Below, piece after piece: positions 1 through 6,856 of a stretch of DNA of 9,675 nt (position 1 is the stretch's first letter; each line of letters opens with the position of its first letter). The position numbers and the translations under genes are program-made. The notes beneath the pieces were generated by a model that searched no databases, was not told the origin of the DNA, and was given only the letters and a program-made list of their open reading frames with translations. The DNA lies in assembly GCA_021815905.1 (NCBI GenBank), contig JAKAZP010000067.1, positions 1 to 9,675 of the forward strand, in the 5' to 3' direction. The stretch is from Pseudomonadota bacterium (GTDB lineage Bacteria > Pseudomonadota > Gammaproteobacteria > Steroidobacterales > Steroidobacteraceae).

Positions 1-1030
1 GAGAGGGAAACACATTCACGCCGCGGATGATCAGCATGTCGTCCGTGCGCGCGGTGATCTTCGCGATCCGGCGCATCGAGCGGGCGGTGGGCGGCAGCAG
101 CCGCGTCAGGTCGCGCGTGCGATAGCGGATCACCGGCAGCGCTTCCTTGGTGAGCGAGGTGAGCACGAGCTCGCCCTCCTGCCCCTCCGGGCGGACCGCG
201 CCGGTGTCCGGGTCGATGATCTCCGGATAGAAGTGATCCTCCCAGATCACCGGCCCGTCCTTGCTCTCGACGCATTCGCTCGCGACACCCGGTCCCATCA
301 CCTCCGAGAGTCCGTAGATATCGAGCGCATCGATCGAGAATCGCGCTTCGAGCTCCTTGCGCATCGCTTCCGTCCAGGGCTCCGCGCCGAAGATGCCGGT
401 CGCGAGCGAGCTCTCGCGCGGATCGATGCCCTGGCGCAGGAACTCCTCGGCGATGTTGAGCGCGTAGGAGGGCGTGACCATGATGATGTCGGGCCGGAAA
501 TCCCGGATGAGCTGCACCTGACGCTCGGTCTGGCCGCCGGATATCGGAATCACCGTGCAACCGAGCCGTTCCGCGCCGTAGTGCGCGCCCAGCCCTCCGG
601 TGAACAGGCCATAGCCGTAGGCGACGTGCACGATCTGCCCCGGCCGTCCGCCCGCCGCCCGGATCGAGCGCGCCACGAGGTCCGCCCAGGTGTCGAGATC
701 GCGGGCGGTGTATCCGACGACCGTCGGCTTGCCGGTCGTGCCGCTCGAGGCGTGAATGCGCGCGACCTGCGCGCGCGGGACCGCGAAGAGCCCGAACGGG
801 TAGTTGTCGCGGAAATCCTGCTTGGTGAGGAACGGGAACTTCGCCAGGTCCTCGAGCGAGCGCAAGTCCTCGGGGTGAACGCCGTGGGCCGCGAAGCTCC
901 TGCGGTAATGCTCCACGTTGTCGAAAGCGTGCCGCAGCGACTCGCGCAGGCGCGCGAGCTGCGCGTGGCGCAGCTCGTCCGTGCCCGCCCGCTCGAGAGA
1001 GTGGCTCGATGACATGCGCGAAGTGTTCAC
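1..1030 (-). CDS. paaK: Phenylacetate-CoA ligase (PaaK family), 3' end cut by window edge
   Basis: This AMP-forming ligase makes phenylacetyl-CoA (or a related aryl-acetyl-CoA) from the acid, ATP and CoA in the cytoplasm. Reading from the ATG at 1015, 338 residues are visible and about 100 C-terminal residues lie beyond the left edge, since the family is usually about 430-440 aa. Visible hallmarks are the P-loop SSGTTGKP (about 90-97), the AYGYGLFTGG stretch (about 132-141), YGLSEVMGPG (234-243), IWEDHFYPEI (257-266), the adenylate-binding RYRTRD (297-302) and the hinge-side RGVNVFPS at the cut end. These are strongly PaaK-like rather than general acyl-CoA synthetase. An in-frame GTG at 1030 overlaps the AraC stop as GTGA, so translational coupling may set the start 5 codons upstream of the ATG. 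The gene follows a regulator and not paaABCDE genes, so it may serve a peripheral route. The acid it prefers (phenylacetate or a hydroxylated form) is not visible. Confidence 0.93.
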   Translation of the reverse strand, partial: MNTSRMSSSHSLERAGTDELRHAQLARLRESLRHAFDNVEHYRRSFAAHGVHPEDLRSLEDLAKFPFLTKQDFRDNYPFGLFAVPRAQVARIHASSGTTGKPTVVGYTARDLDTWADLVARSIRAAGGRPGQIVHVAYGYGLFTGGLGAHYGAERLGCTVIPISGGQTERQVQLIRDFRPDIIMVTPSYALNIAEEFLRQGIDPRESSLATGIFGAEPWTEAMRKELEARFSIDALDIYGLSEVMGPGVASECVESKDGPVIWEDHFYPEIIDPDTGAVRPEGQEGELVLTSLTKEALPVIRYRTRDLTRLLPPTARSMRRIAKITARTDDMLIIRGVNVFPS

Positions 1031-2037
1031 GGCCTGCGGGCGAGCGCTTGCCCGCGGGCGCCGGACACTTGAACGGGACTGCCAACCGGCGACGGCAGCC
1101 GCCGGGCCGCGCGCGGACTCAGCCCGAAATGAGCCGAGAATGCCCGACTGAAATACGCGAGGTCGCCGAAGCCCCAGCGGAACGCCACTTCGGTCACCGT
1201 GGCGCGCGTTCCGGACGCCTGCCGCAGATCGAAATAGCAGCGCTCCAGGCGCTCGCGCCGGAGCCACGCGCCGAAAGTCAGCCCCTGGGACTGGAACAAC
1301 CGCTGCAGCTGTCGCACCGACACACAGGCCGAGCGTGCCGCCGCCCCGCAATCGAGGTCGGGATTCGACAGCTGCCGCCGCAGCAGCCCCTGCACCCGTG
1401 TCCATTCGGTCTGCGGCGTCACGCTCGCGAGCGGCCGCAGCCCCGCCTGATCGGCGGTGACGAGAAGTGTGACGCCCTCGATCAGCTGGGTGCGCAGCAG
1501 CGCGGCTTCGGCCCCCGAGAAGCGCGCCGCTTCGGATATCGAGCGCGCGAGCAGCGCGTGCAGCGCACCCGCATACCCCGTCCCCGCCACGACCGTCGCG
1601 AGTCTCCCGCTCCAGGCGAGACCGTGAGCCGAGACCACTCTGACCGGCATGTGCAGGGAGAGCTGACGCGAGAAGCCCTCGTACAGGAACTCCGAGCTGC
1701 GCCGGCCGTCGATCAGGGTGGCATCGCCGGGCCGCAGCGCCGCCTCGCGCTCCCCCTGACGCATGCGGCTCGTGCCCTCGAGCTGCAGCACATAAAAGAG
1801 GAGTCCCCCGCCTTCGGCGCCGGCGGTGGCGCTATCGCGCACGATGCGCGAGGGGCTGCCGGCGATGCTCGCGCACTCGATGCCCGCGAAGCGCTCGAGC
1901 GCGATTTCCCCCGAGAACAGGGCCGGCTCGCGCGCCTCGACCTCGAAGCCACCGCAAACCGCGCGCAGCATGGCGCGCCAGGACGGCAGCCGCTGCGCGC
2001 CCGGGAGAGATTCGGTATTCAGACGTAGCAAACTCAC
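1027..2037 (-). CDS. AraC family transcriptional regulator
   Basis: This is a predicted DNA-binding activator with an N-terminal AraC-binding-like sensor domain, of the type seen in FeaR and other aromatic-catabolism regulators, and a C-terminal double helix-turn-helix. From the GTG at 2037 the protein is 336 aa. The sensor domain opens with LNTESLPGAQRLPSWR near the N-terminus. The first HTH lies around residues 232-252 (AAARSACVSVRQLQRLFQ) and the second around 280-303 (VTEVAFRWGFGDLAYFSRAF), followed by the FGLSPRAAR signature. The frame stays open to a TTG at 2100 (357 aa), which would overlap the IclR gene by 26 nt. I prefer 2037 because the 2100 TTG sits in a promoter-like TTGACG box and the domain starts right after 2037. 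The stop overlaps a GTG of paaK, so the two are probably co-translated and paaK is a likely target. The effector is unknown. Confidence 0.88.
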   Translation of the reverse strand: MSLLRLNTESLPGAQRLPSWRAMLRAVCGGFEVEAREPALFSGEIALERFAGIECASIAGSPSRIVRDSATAGAEGGGLLFYVLQLEGTSRMRQGEREAALRPGDATLIDGRRSSEFLYEGFSRQLSLHMPVRVVSAHGLAWSGRLATVVAGTGYAGALHALLARSISEAARFSGAEAALLRTQLIEGVTLLVTADQAGLRPLASVTPQTEWTRVQGLLRRQLSNPDLDCGAAARSACVSVRQLQRLFQSQGLTFGAWLRRERLERCYFDLRQASGTRATVTEVAFRWGFGDLAYFSRAFSAHFGLSPRAARRLPSPVGSPVQVSGARGQALARRP

Positions 2038-2073
2038 GTCGCTACCCGCGTGCAGCCCCGCCCCGCTTCCGAG

Positions 2074-2100
2074 GCTATACAGCCGCCAAAGTGCCGTCAA
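2074..2100 (-). promoter_or_regulatory. Candidate sigma70-like promoter for the AraC-paaK pair
   Basis: On the minus strand TTGACG (2100-2095) is followed after 15 nt by TATAGC (2079-2074). It overlaps the last codons of the IclR gene. Transcription would start near 2067, about 30 nt before the GTG at 2037. The 15-nt spacer is shorter than ideal, so this is a tentative call. Confidence 0.35.
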
Positions 2101-2878
2101 TCCCGCAACGGGGACCCCCGAGTCTCCCCGTCAGCGCACGCGCCGCGCGCACCACGGCGGTGGAGATTCTCCCGAAATCCGCATCGAAGGGCTTGCTGTA
2201 GCCGAGCGCGACCAGGGCGAGCGTCATGGCGCCGGAATGGTCGAACACGGGCACCGCCATGCCGCCGATGCCGGGGATGAACTCGCTGGTGCGCGCGAAT
2301 CCGCGGCGCCGGATCCGGGCCGCGATCGTCTCGAGCTCCTGCGGGGAGCTCGGCGCAAGATCTTTGGCCGCATTGTCCGCGAGCTCGCGCTTCGCCCACG
2401 GCAAGGTCATCCCGGCGGGAAGGAAGGCGAGAAACGCGCGCCCCGTGGCCGAGCGCGTCAGCGGCATGACCGAGCCGACGCGCAGGCTCGCGGCGACCGG
2501 CGTGTCGGCGCCCATCCAGCGCACGATCGTGGGACCCTGATTGGCCCAGACCGCGAGCGCGACCGTCTGGCCGGTCTCGCGCGCGAGTTCCACGAGCGAG
2601 GCGCTCGCGATCGACACCGGATCGAGCCGGGCGAGCGCCGCGAGCCCCAGCTCGAGCGCGAACGCGCCGAGATCGTAGCGCCCGGTCTCGACCTGCTGCT
2701 CGATGAGCCCCGCGCGCCCGAGGCTCACGAGGTAGCGGTGCGCCTTGGCCGCGGGCATCGCGGCCGCGACGGCGAGATCGCGCAGCATCCGCGGCTCGCG
2801 CGACTGCGCGAGCGCGGTGAGCAGCCGCGCGCCCATCTCGATCGATTTGATGCCCTGCTGCCTGCGCCTGCGAGTCAC
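2075..2878 (-). CDS. IclR family transcriptional regulator
   Basis: This is a 267-aa protein of normal IclR length. Residues about 10-75 form the winged HTH (IKSIEMGARLL opening, then MLRDLAVAAAMPAAKAHRYLVSLGRAGLIE), and residues about 85-250 form the IclR effector-binding domain (GQTVALAVW, LPLTRSATGRAFLA-like core, GFARTSEFIPGIGGMAVPVFD). IclR proteins bind small organic acids and repress or activate nearby catabolic operons, often including their own gene. The start is a GTG at 2878. It is the first possible start after an in-frame stop upstream, and the ribosome-binding site is weak. The gene is divergent from the hpaB-like gene with 92 nt between them, so that operon is its most likely target (inference). 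Its 3' end overlaps the promoter-like region of the AraC gene. The inducer is not identifiable. Confidence 0.92.
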   Translation of the reverse strand: MTRRRRQQGIKSIEMGARLLTALAQSREPRMLRDLAVAAAMPAAKAHRYLVSLGRAGLIEQQVETGRYDLGAFALELGLAALARLDPVSIASASLVELARETGQTVALAVWANQGPTIVRWMGADTPVAASLRVGSVMPLTRSATGRAFLAFLPAGMTLPWAKRELADNAAKDLAPSSPQELETIAARIRRRGFARTSEFIPGIGGMAVPVFDHSGAMTLALVALGYSKPFDADFGRISTAVVRAARALTGRLGGPRCGIDGTLAAV

Positions 2879-2914
2879 GGGGTCGGTATCCGGCTTGACG
2901 GACCGTCGCTCCTG

Positions 2915-2943
2915 AGATTACTCTTTGATTAACATGTTGTCTA
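2915..2943 (-). promoter_or_regulatory. Candidate promoter of the IclR gene
   Basis: The minus strand carries TAGACA (2943-2938), a 17-nt spacer and TAATCT (2920-2915), which matches 5/6 and 3/6 of the sigma70 consensus. The start of transcription would be near 2908, about 30 nt before the GTG. It interleaves with the opposite-strand promoter and includes the palindrome at 2931-2938. Confidence 0.45.
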
Positions 2944-2952
2944 TTTCATAAT
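2925..2952 (+). promoter_or_regulatory. Candidate promoter of the hpaB-reductase operon
   Basis: TTGATT (2925-2930), a 16-nt spacer and CATAAT (2947-2952) resemble a sigma70 promoter in an AT-richer patch of otherwise GC-rich DNA. It would leave a leader of only about 12 nt. An alternative is TTGACG (2895-2900), an 18-nt spacer and TACTCT (2919-2924), which gives a leader of about 40 nt. I cannot tell which is used. Confidence 0.42.
2931..2938. promoter_or_regulatory. Palindrome AACATGTT, candidate operator
   Basis: This is a perfect 8-bp palindrome centred in the divergent IclR/hpaB region and shared by both candidate promoters. GATTA at 2916-2920 and TAATC at 2949-2953 form a wider inverted pair around it. 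IclR regulators bind short palindromes in such divergent regions, so binding by the adjacent IclR is plausible but inferred. Confidence 0.35.
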
Positions 2953-2958
2953 CACAGC

Positions 2959-2963
2959 GAGGG
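2959..2963 (+). promoter_or_regulatory. Ribosome-binding site of the hpaB-like gene
   Basis: GAGGG lies 7 nt before the ATG at 2971. It fixes this start over later internal ATGs. Confidence 0.7.
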
Positions 2964-2970
2964 CACGCCG

Positions 2971-4482
2971 ATGAGCGCTACACCCGGCGGCGGCGCAAGA
3001 CGGGGCGGTCAGGTTCTCGAGCGGTTGCGCCAGCGGCGGCCGGCCATCTGGTATCGCGGCGAAGCGGTCTCGGACGTCACGGCGCACCCGGCGTTCCGGG
3101 GCGGCGTGCACACGCTCGCCCGTCTCTACGATCTGCAATGGGAGCAGCCGGAGGTCTCGCTCTACGACTCGCCCACCTCCGGTCACAAGGTGGCGCGCTC
3201 GTTCCTCATGCCGCGCACCCGCGAGGAGCTCGTGAGCATCAGCCGCGCGATGAAGGTGTGGGAGGACTACACCTTCGGAATGATGGGTCGGGTGCCCGAC
3301 TACATCAACCGCGCGATGACCGGCTATGCCGCCGGCGCCCGCTTCCTCGCGGAAGCCGACCCGCGCTTCGGCGACAACGCCGTACGCTACTACGAGTATC
3401 TGCGCGAGAACGACCTGTGCCTCACGCACACGCTCATCCCGCCGCAGGCCAACCGCGCCGTCAGCATGGCGAAGCAGGCGGATCCCTTCCTGGCCGCGCG
3501 CGTCAAGGAGGAGACCGACGCCGGGATCGTCATTCGCGGCTGCCGCATGCTCGCGACGCTCCCGATGTCGGATGAGATCATGGTGTTTCCTTCGACGCTG
3601 CTGAAGAGCGGCGAAGAGGACGCTCCGTACGCCTTCGGGTTCTCGATCGCGAACGACACGCCGGGACTCCGGTTCATCTGCCGCGAGAGCGTCGACTACG
3701 GCCGCTCGCATTTCGATCACCCGCTCGGCTCGCGCTTCGAGGAGATGGACGCGGTCGTCGTGTTCGACGACGTGTTCGTCCCGTGGGAGAACGTGCTCCT
3801 TTACCGCGACGTCAAGCGCTGCAACGAGGCCTACGCGCGCACCGGCGCCGTCGTGCACATGACGCACCAGGTCGTGGTGAAGAACATCGCCAAGTGCGAG
3901 TTTCTCCTCGGACTCGCCTCGCTCATGGCGGGCACGATCGGTGCGGAGGTCTTCCAGCACGTGCAGGAAAAGCTCGCGGAGATCTGGGTGAACCTCGAGA
4001 CCATGAAGGCGTTCCTGCGCGCCGCCGAGGCCGATGCGGCGCTCGACGAATGGGGGGTGATGCGTCCCGCGTGGAATCCGCTCGATGCGGCGCGGAACCT
4101 GTTTCCGCGGCTCTATCCGCGCATGATCGAGATCATCCAGCAGATCGGCGCGAGCGGCCTCGTCGCCATGCCGACCGAGGCGGACCTCAAGGGCCCGCTG
4201 CTCGAGGACATCCGCCGGTACTATCAGGCCGCGCGCGCCGACGCCTTCGATCGCATTCCCCTCTTCCGCCTCGCCTGGGATGCCGCGCTCTCGGCGTTCG
4301 CCGGGCGCCAGGTGCTTTACGAGCGCTTCTTCTTCGGCGATCCGGTTCGAATGGCGGGAGCTCTCGTCCTGGGGCACAACGGGCAGATCCAGGAGTATGC
4401 GGAGAAGGTCCGGCATTTCGTCCGGCAGAACCGGGACGAGGCGCTCGCCGGGATGCCGGCCGTCTCAGGCCTCAAGGCTTGA
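2971..4482 (+). CDS. hpaB: HpaB-family FADH2-dependent monooxygenase, oxygenase component (4-hydroxyphenylacetate 3-hydroxylase family)
   Basis: This oxygenase uses FADH2 delivered by a partner reductase, plus O2, to hydroxylate a phenol ortho to its hydroxyl group, giving a catechol. The 503-aa length fits the family. The N-terminal domain holds YDSPTSGHKVARSF (65-78), GRVPDYINRAM (106-116) and LTHTLIPPQANR (151-162). R107, Y111 and H153 are likely counterparts of the Arg/Tyr/His that bind the substrate phenol in characterised HpaB. The middle beta domain runs about 195-275 and ends in VFDDVFVPWENVLLYRD (264-280), a family hallmark. The C-terminal helical domain covers about 285-490. The next gene, a flavin reductase, overlaps the stop by 4 nt, as expected of a two-component system. 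4-Hydroxyphenylacetate is the default guess because an HpaR-like regulator is nearby. Chlorophenol-type or other phenol substrates cannot be excluded, as relatives with those activities share this fold. Confidence 0.92.
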   Translation: MSATPGGGARRGGQVLERLRQRRPAIWYRGEAVSDVTAHPAFRGGVHTLARLYDLQWEQPEVSLYDSPTSGHKVARSFLMPRTREELVSISRAMKVWEDYTFGMMGRVPDYINRAMTGYAAGARFLAEADPRFGDNAVRYYEYLRENDLCLTHTLIPPQANRAVSMAKQADPFLAARVKEETDAGIVIRGCRMLATLPMSDEIMVFPSTLLKSGEEDAPYAFGFSIANDTPGLRFICRESVDYGRSHFDHPLGSRFEEMDAVVVFDDVFVPWENVLLYRDVKRCNEAYARTGAVVHMTHQVVVKNIAKCEFLLGLASLMAGTIGAEVFQHVQEKLAEIWVNLETMKAFLRAAEADAALDEWGVMRPAWNPLDAARNLFPRLYPRMIEIIQQIGASGLVAMPTEADLKGPLLEDIRRYYQAARADAFDRIPLFRLAWDAALSAFAGRQVLYERFFFGDPVRMAGALVLGHNGQIQEYAEKVRHFVRQNRDEALAGMPAVSGLKA

Positions 4483-5042
4483 GCGCTGGATCCGCCCCGC
4501 CCGGCGTGCGGCGCTTCCGCGAGGCTTTCGGCCTGTTCGCGACCGGGGTGGCGATCGTGGTCGGGCGCGCCGGCGAGGAGCTGCTCGCGATGACGGTCAA
4601 CGCCGTCTCCTCCGTCTCGCTCGATCCGATGCTCGCCATGTTCTGCCCGGGCAAGAAGACCCGGCTCGCGCACCGGCTGACTGCCCTCGCCGGCTTCAGC
4701 ATCAACGTGCTGCGTCACGAGCAGCAGGCGCTGTCGACGTACTTCGCCGGCGGGTGGCAGGGCGCCGCGGCGCCGCCCTTCCGCTTCGTGCCGACCCGGA
4801 ACGGCATGAGGCTCGAGGGCTGTCTCGCCTCGATCGATTGCAGCTTCGAGCAGGTGGTCGATACCGGCGATCATTGGATGGTGATCGGCCGCGTGCTCGA
4901 GCTGCACACAGGCATCGAGCCGCACCGCCCGCTCCTTTTCTTCCGCGGCCGATATCACGACATCGACCTGGCGGAGGGCGCGCCCGCCCCCGATCTCGGC
5001 GACGTGCACGATGAGCCGCCGCACGTGTTCTACGATTCCTGA
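4479..5042 (+). CDS. Flavin reductase, HpaC-like partner of the monooxygenase
   Basis: This NAD(P)H-dependent reductase would supply reduced flavin to the upstream oxygenase. It is 187 aa and a single flavin-reductase-like split-barrel domain. Visible features are FREAFGLFATGVAIV (13-27), AMTVNAVSSVSLDP (37-50) for flavin binding, FSINVL (73-78), the GDHWMVIGRV motif (130-139) with the family's conserved GDH, and the closing FFRGRYH (154-160). The start is a TTG at 4479 that overlaps the oxygenase stop as TTGA. A GTG at 4506 (178 aa) is the alternative and also precedes the conserved core. Neither has a strong ribosome-binding site, consistent with translational coupling. The frame is open far upstream inside the oxygenase gene, but that part is out-of-frame shadow sequence. 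The acidic tail (about 163-187) is longer than in minimal HpaC proteins. Use of NADH or NADPH, and of FAD or FMN, is not visible. Confidence 0.92.
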   Translation: MSAGSAPPGVRRFREAFGLFATGVAIVVGRAGEELLAMTVNAVSSVSLDPMLAMFCPGKKTRLAHRLTALAGFSINVLRHEQQALSTYFAGGWQGAAAPPFRFVPTRNGMRLEGCLASIDCSFEQVVDTGDHWMVIGRVLELHTGIEPHRPLLFFRGRYHDIDLAEGAPAPDLGDVHDEPPHVFYDS

Positions 5043-5136
5043 GGGCTCGCGCCGTCCCGGCGGCGGCGTGACGCGGGCCGCCCACTGACCGCGTCGAGTT
5101 GATACCTCGAGGCGCTCCGCTGCCGGCTCCCGGTCT

Positions 5137-5176
5137 CGATGAGCTTTCGACTCAACCGTCAGCTTTCGGCTCATCG
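5137..5176. repeat. Inverted repeat in the convergent gap, possible bidirectional terminator
   Basis: CGATGAGC (5137-5144) is repeated inverted as GCTCATCG (5169-5176), an 8-bp perfect stem with a 24-nt loop. Inside it, two near-identical 13-mers, AGCTTTCGACTCA (5142-5154) and AGCTTTCGGCTCA (5161-5173), form a direct repeat differing at one base. The element sits between two convergent operons, where a terminator is expected. There is no T-tract, so a classical intrinsic terminator is doubtful. The rest of 5043-5185 shows nothing recognisable. Confidence 0.45.
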
Positions 5177-5185
5177 GCGCGGCGG

Positions 5186-6856
5186 TCATTCCCGAGTCGA
5201 CAACGGCGGCCCCAGGGGATTCGGTGGCGGGGGCGTCGGCGCGGGGACTCGCGGGTGGACCACCGGCCAGGGGCTCGCCATCTCTCCGACTTTGACCTCG
5301 ATCAGGACCGGACCCGCCGCGTTGGCGCATTCGAGCAGCGCATCGCGCAGCGCGTCGGGGCCCTCGACCCCGCGGTAAGGCACGCCGAAGGCGGAGGCGA
5401 GCGTCCCGAAGTCAGGATTCCTGAGCTCGGTGGCGAACTCCTCGCCGAACACCTGCCGCTGTATGCGGCGGACGTTGCCGTAATGTCCGTCGGCGAACAC
5501 GATGGCCGTGACGTTGAGGCGGTAGCGCGCGGCCGTGAGCAGCTCCTGCATGTTCCAGCCGATGCCGCCGTCTCCGTTGATGGAGACGACCCGCCGCCCC
5601 GGACTGCCAAGCGCCGCGCCGAGCGCCGTCGGCAGACCGTAGCCGAGGGTGCCCTGGTATCCGGGCGTGAGCCAGGTGCGGGGCGCGCTCACGGGAAAGG
5701 CCACATTCGCGAAATACCCGACCTGTGTCAGCTCGCTGACGATGATGCCCTCCTCGGGTATCGCGCTGCGCATCGCATCGACGTACGCGGCCTGCGGCTG
5801 GATGGCGCGCAGCTGCACCTCGCACCAGTCCTTCACCGCGGCGATGCTGCGCGCGCGCGAAGGCCGCGACGGCAGGTCCGCGAGCATCCCCGCGAGCCGC
5901 TCGAGCGCCGCCCGCGCATCGGCCATGACGACGACGCCGGGCACGCGCGGCTCGCCCGTGTGATCCGGGTCGAGGTTCACGTACACGTAGCGGCAGGCCG
6001 GATCGTCATGTGCGGGCCGGGCGTCGAGATCGAGGAAGCGTGTTCCGACGGCCAACACGACGTCCGCGTGGGGGAATACCGCCCGTCCTCCCAGGCTGCT
6101 GAGCGCCAGGGGGTGTCTCGAGGGCAGCAGTCCCCGGCCGCCCGCCGTCATGACGACCGGCGCCTGCAGTTGCTCGGCGAGGCGGGTGAGTGCCTCGCCG
6201 CAGCTCGCCGCCGCGGCGCCCCCTCCCGCCTGGATGACGGGAAAGCGGGCCGAGCGCAGCAGTGCCGCCGTCTCGCGCAGCGCTTGCTCGTCCGGCGGCT
6301 CGCAACGAGTCAGCGCCCGGTCGAAGAGCCGCGCATCGGCCTGCGCTTGCAGCACATCGGGAGGAACCTCGATCGCCACCGGACGCGCCACGCCGGAGCG
6401 CAGCTGAACGAAAGCCTCGTGCACGATCTCGGCGACTTGCTGCGGTCGCTTTGCGAGCGCATGCCACTTGGTCAGCTGCTGAAGGATCTCGCCCTGGCCG
6501 CGGATCTCGTGGAGCATGCCCTGACGGCGCCCGAGCATCCCGCTCGGGACCTCACCGGCGATGAACAGCGTCCGTGAGCTGCAGGCGTACGCCGTGGCGA
6601 GTCCGGAAAGGGCATTCAGCACTCCCGGTCCCGGCACCACCATCGACACGCCTTCCCGCCCGCTGCAGCGGGCGTAGCCATCGGCCATGTAGGAAGCGGC
6701 CTGCTCGTGCCGAGGCACCAGGAAATCGATCTCTCCGCGATGCTCCCGCAGGGCTTCGACCGCCCAGTCGAGTTGCACGCCGGGTATGCCGAAGACATGC
6801 GTCACGCCCTCGCGCAGGAGCTGCGCCACGAGCGCCTGACCACCGGTCATTTTCAC
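5186..6856 (-). CDS. Thiamine pyrophosphate-dependent enzyme (acetolactate synthase / benzoylformate decarboxylase superfamily)
   Basis: This cytoplasmic TPP enzyme would decarboxylate, or decarboxylate and ligate, an alpha-keto acid. The 556 aa show the three-domain order. The N-terminal pyrimidine-binding domain (1-170) has GVTHVFGIPG (17-26) and RHEQAASYMADGYAR (49-63), where E51 is the glutamate expected to activate TPP. The middle domain (about 190-325) follows. The C-terminal pyrophosphate domain has GYGLPTALGAAL (405-416) and the Mg-TPP motif GDGG (428-431) ending in N435. Residues 529-556 are a proline-rich tail beyond the fold. Automatic annotation would probably say acetolactate synthase, but no small regulatory subunit or ilv genes are nearby. 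Its place at the end of a ring-cleavage operon points to an aryl keto acid such as phenylpyruvate or benzoylformate, or to a keto-acid product of the pathway (inference). The start is a GTG at 6856 overlapping the dioxygenase stop as GTGA. An ATG at 6850 is equally plausible. Confidence 0.88.
   Translation of the reverse strand: MKMTGGQALVAQLLREGVTHVFGIPGVQLDWAVEALREHRGEIDFLVPRHEQAASYMADGYARCSGREGVSMVVPGPGVLNALSGLATAYACSSRTLFIAGEVPSGMLGRRQGMLHEIRGQGEILQQLTKWHALAKRPQQVAEIVHEAFVQLRSGVARPVAIEVPPDVLQAQADARLFDRALTRCEPPDEQALRETAALLRSARFPVIQAGGGAAAASCGEALTRLAEQLQAPVVMTAGGRGLLPSRHPLALSSLGGRAVFPHADVVLAVGTRFLDLDARPAHDDPACRYVYVNLDPDHTGEPRVPGVVVMADARAALERLAGMLADLPSRPSRARSIAAVKDWCEVQLRAIQPQAAYVDAMRSAIPEEGIIVSELTQVGYFANVAFPVSAPRTWLTPGYQGTLGYGLPTALGAALGSPGRRVVSINGDGGIGWNMQELLTAARYRLNVTAIVFADGHYGNVRRIQRQVFGEEFATELRNPDFGTLASAFGVPYRGVEGPDALRDALLECANAAGPVLIEVKVGEMASPWPVVHPRVPAPTPPPPNPLGPPLSTRE

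Noticed and set aside
1036..1055. Near-perfect 20-nt palindrome (one mismatched pair) at the AraC-paaK junction
   Set aside because: It is entirely G/C-rich coding sequence, and a similar GCCCGCGGGC occurs at 7723-7732. Chance is likely in this composition, so it is not called an operator or terminator.
2941..4416. Long open frame on the minus strand opposite the hpaB-like gene
   Set aside because: Its product is rich in Arg, Glu and His with no recognisable domain. It lies wholly over a gene with clear family motifs, as expected of antisense frames in GC-rich coding DNA.
3783..4478. Upstream extension of the flavin reductase frame into the oxygenase gene (possible fusion)
   Set aside because: The extension is an out-of-frame reading of the oxygenase coding region. 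Reductase homology begins only after about 4500.
5099..6577. Long plus-strand open frame opposite the TPP enzyme gene
   Set aside because: The low-complexity Arg/Ala/Glu-rich translation has no motif, while the opposite strand encodes all TPP-enzyme motifs.
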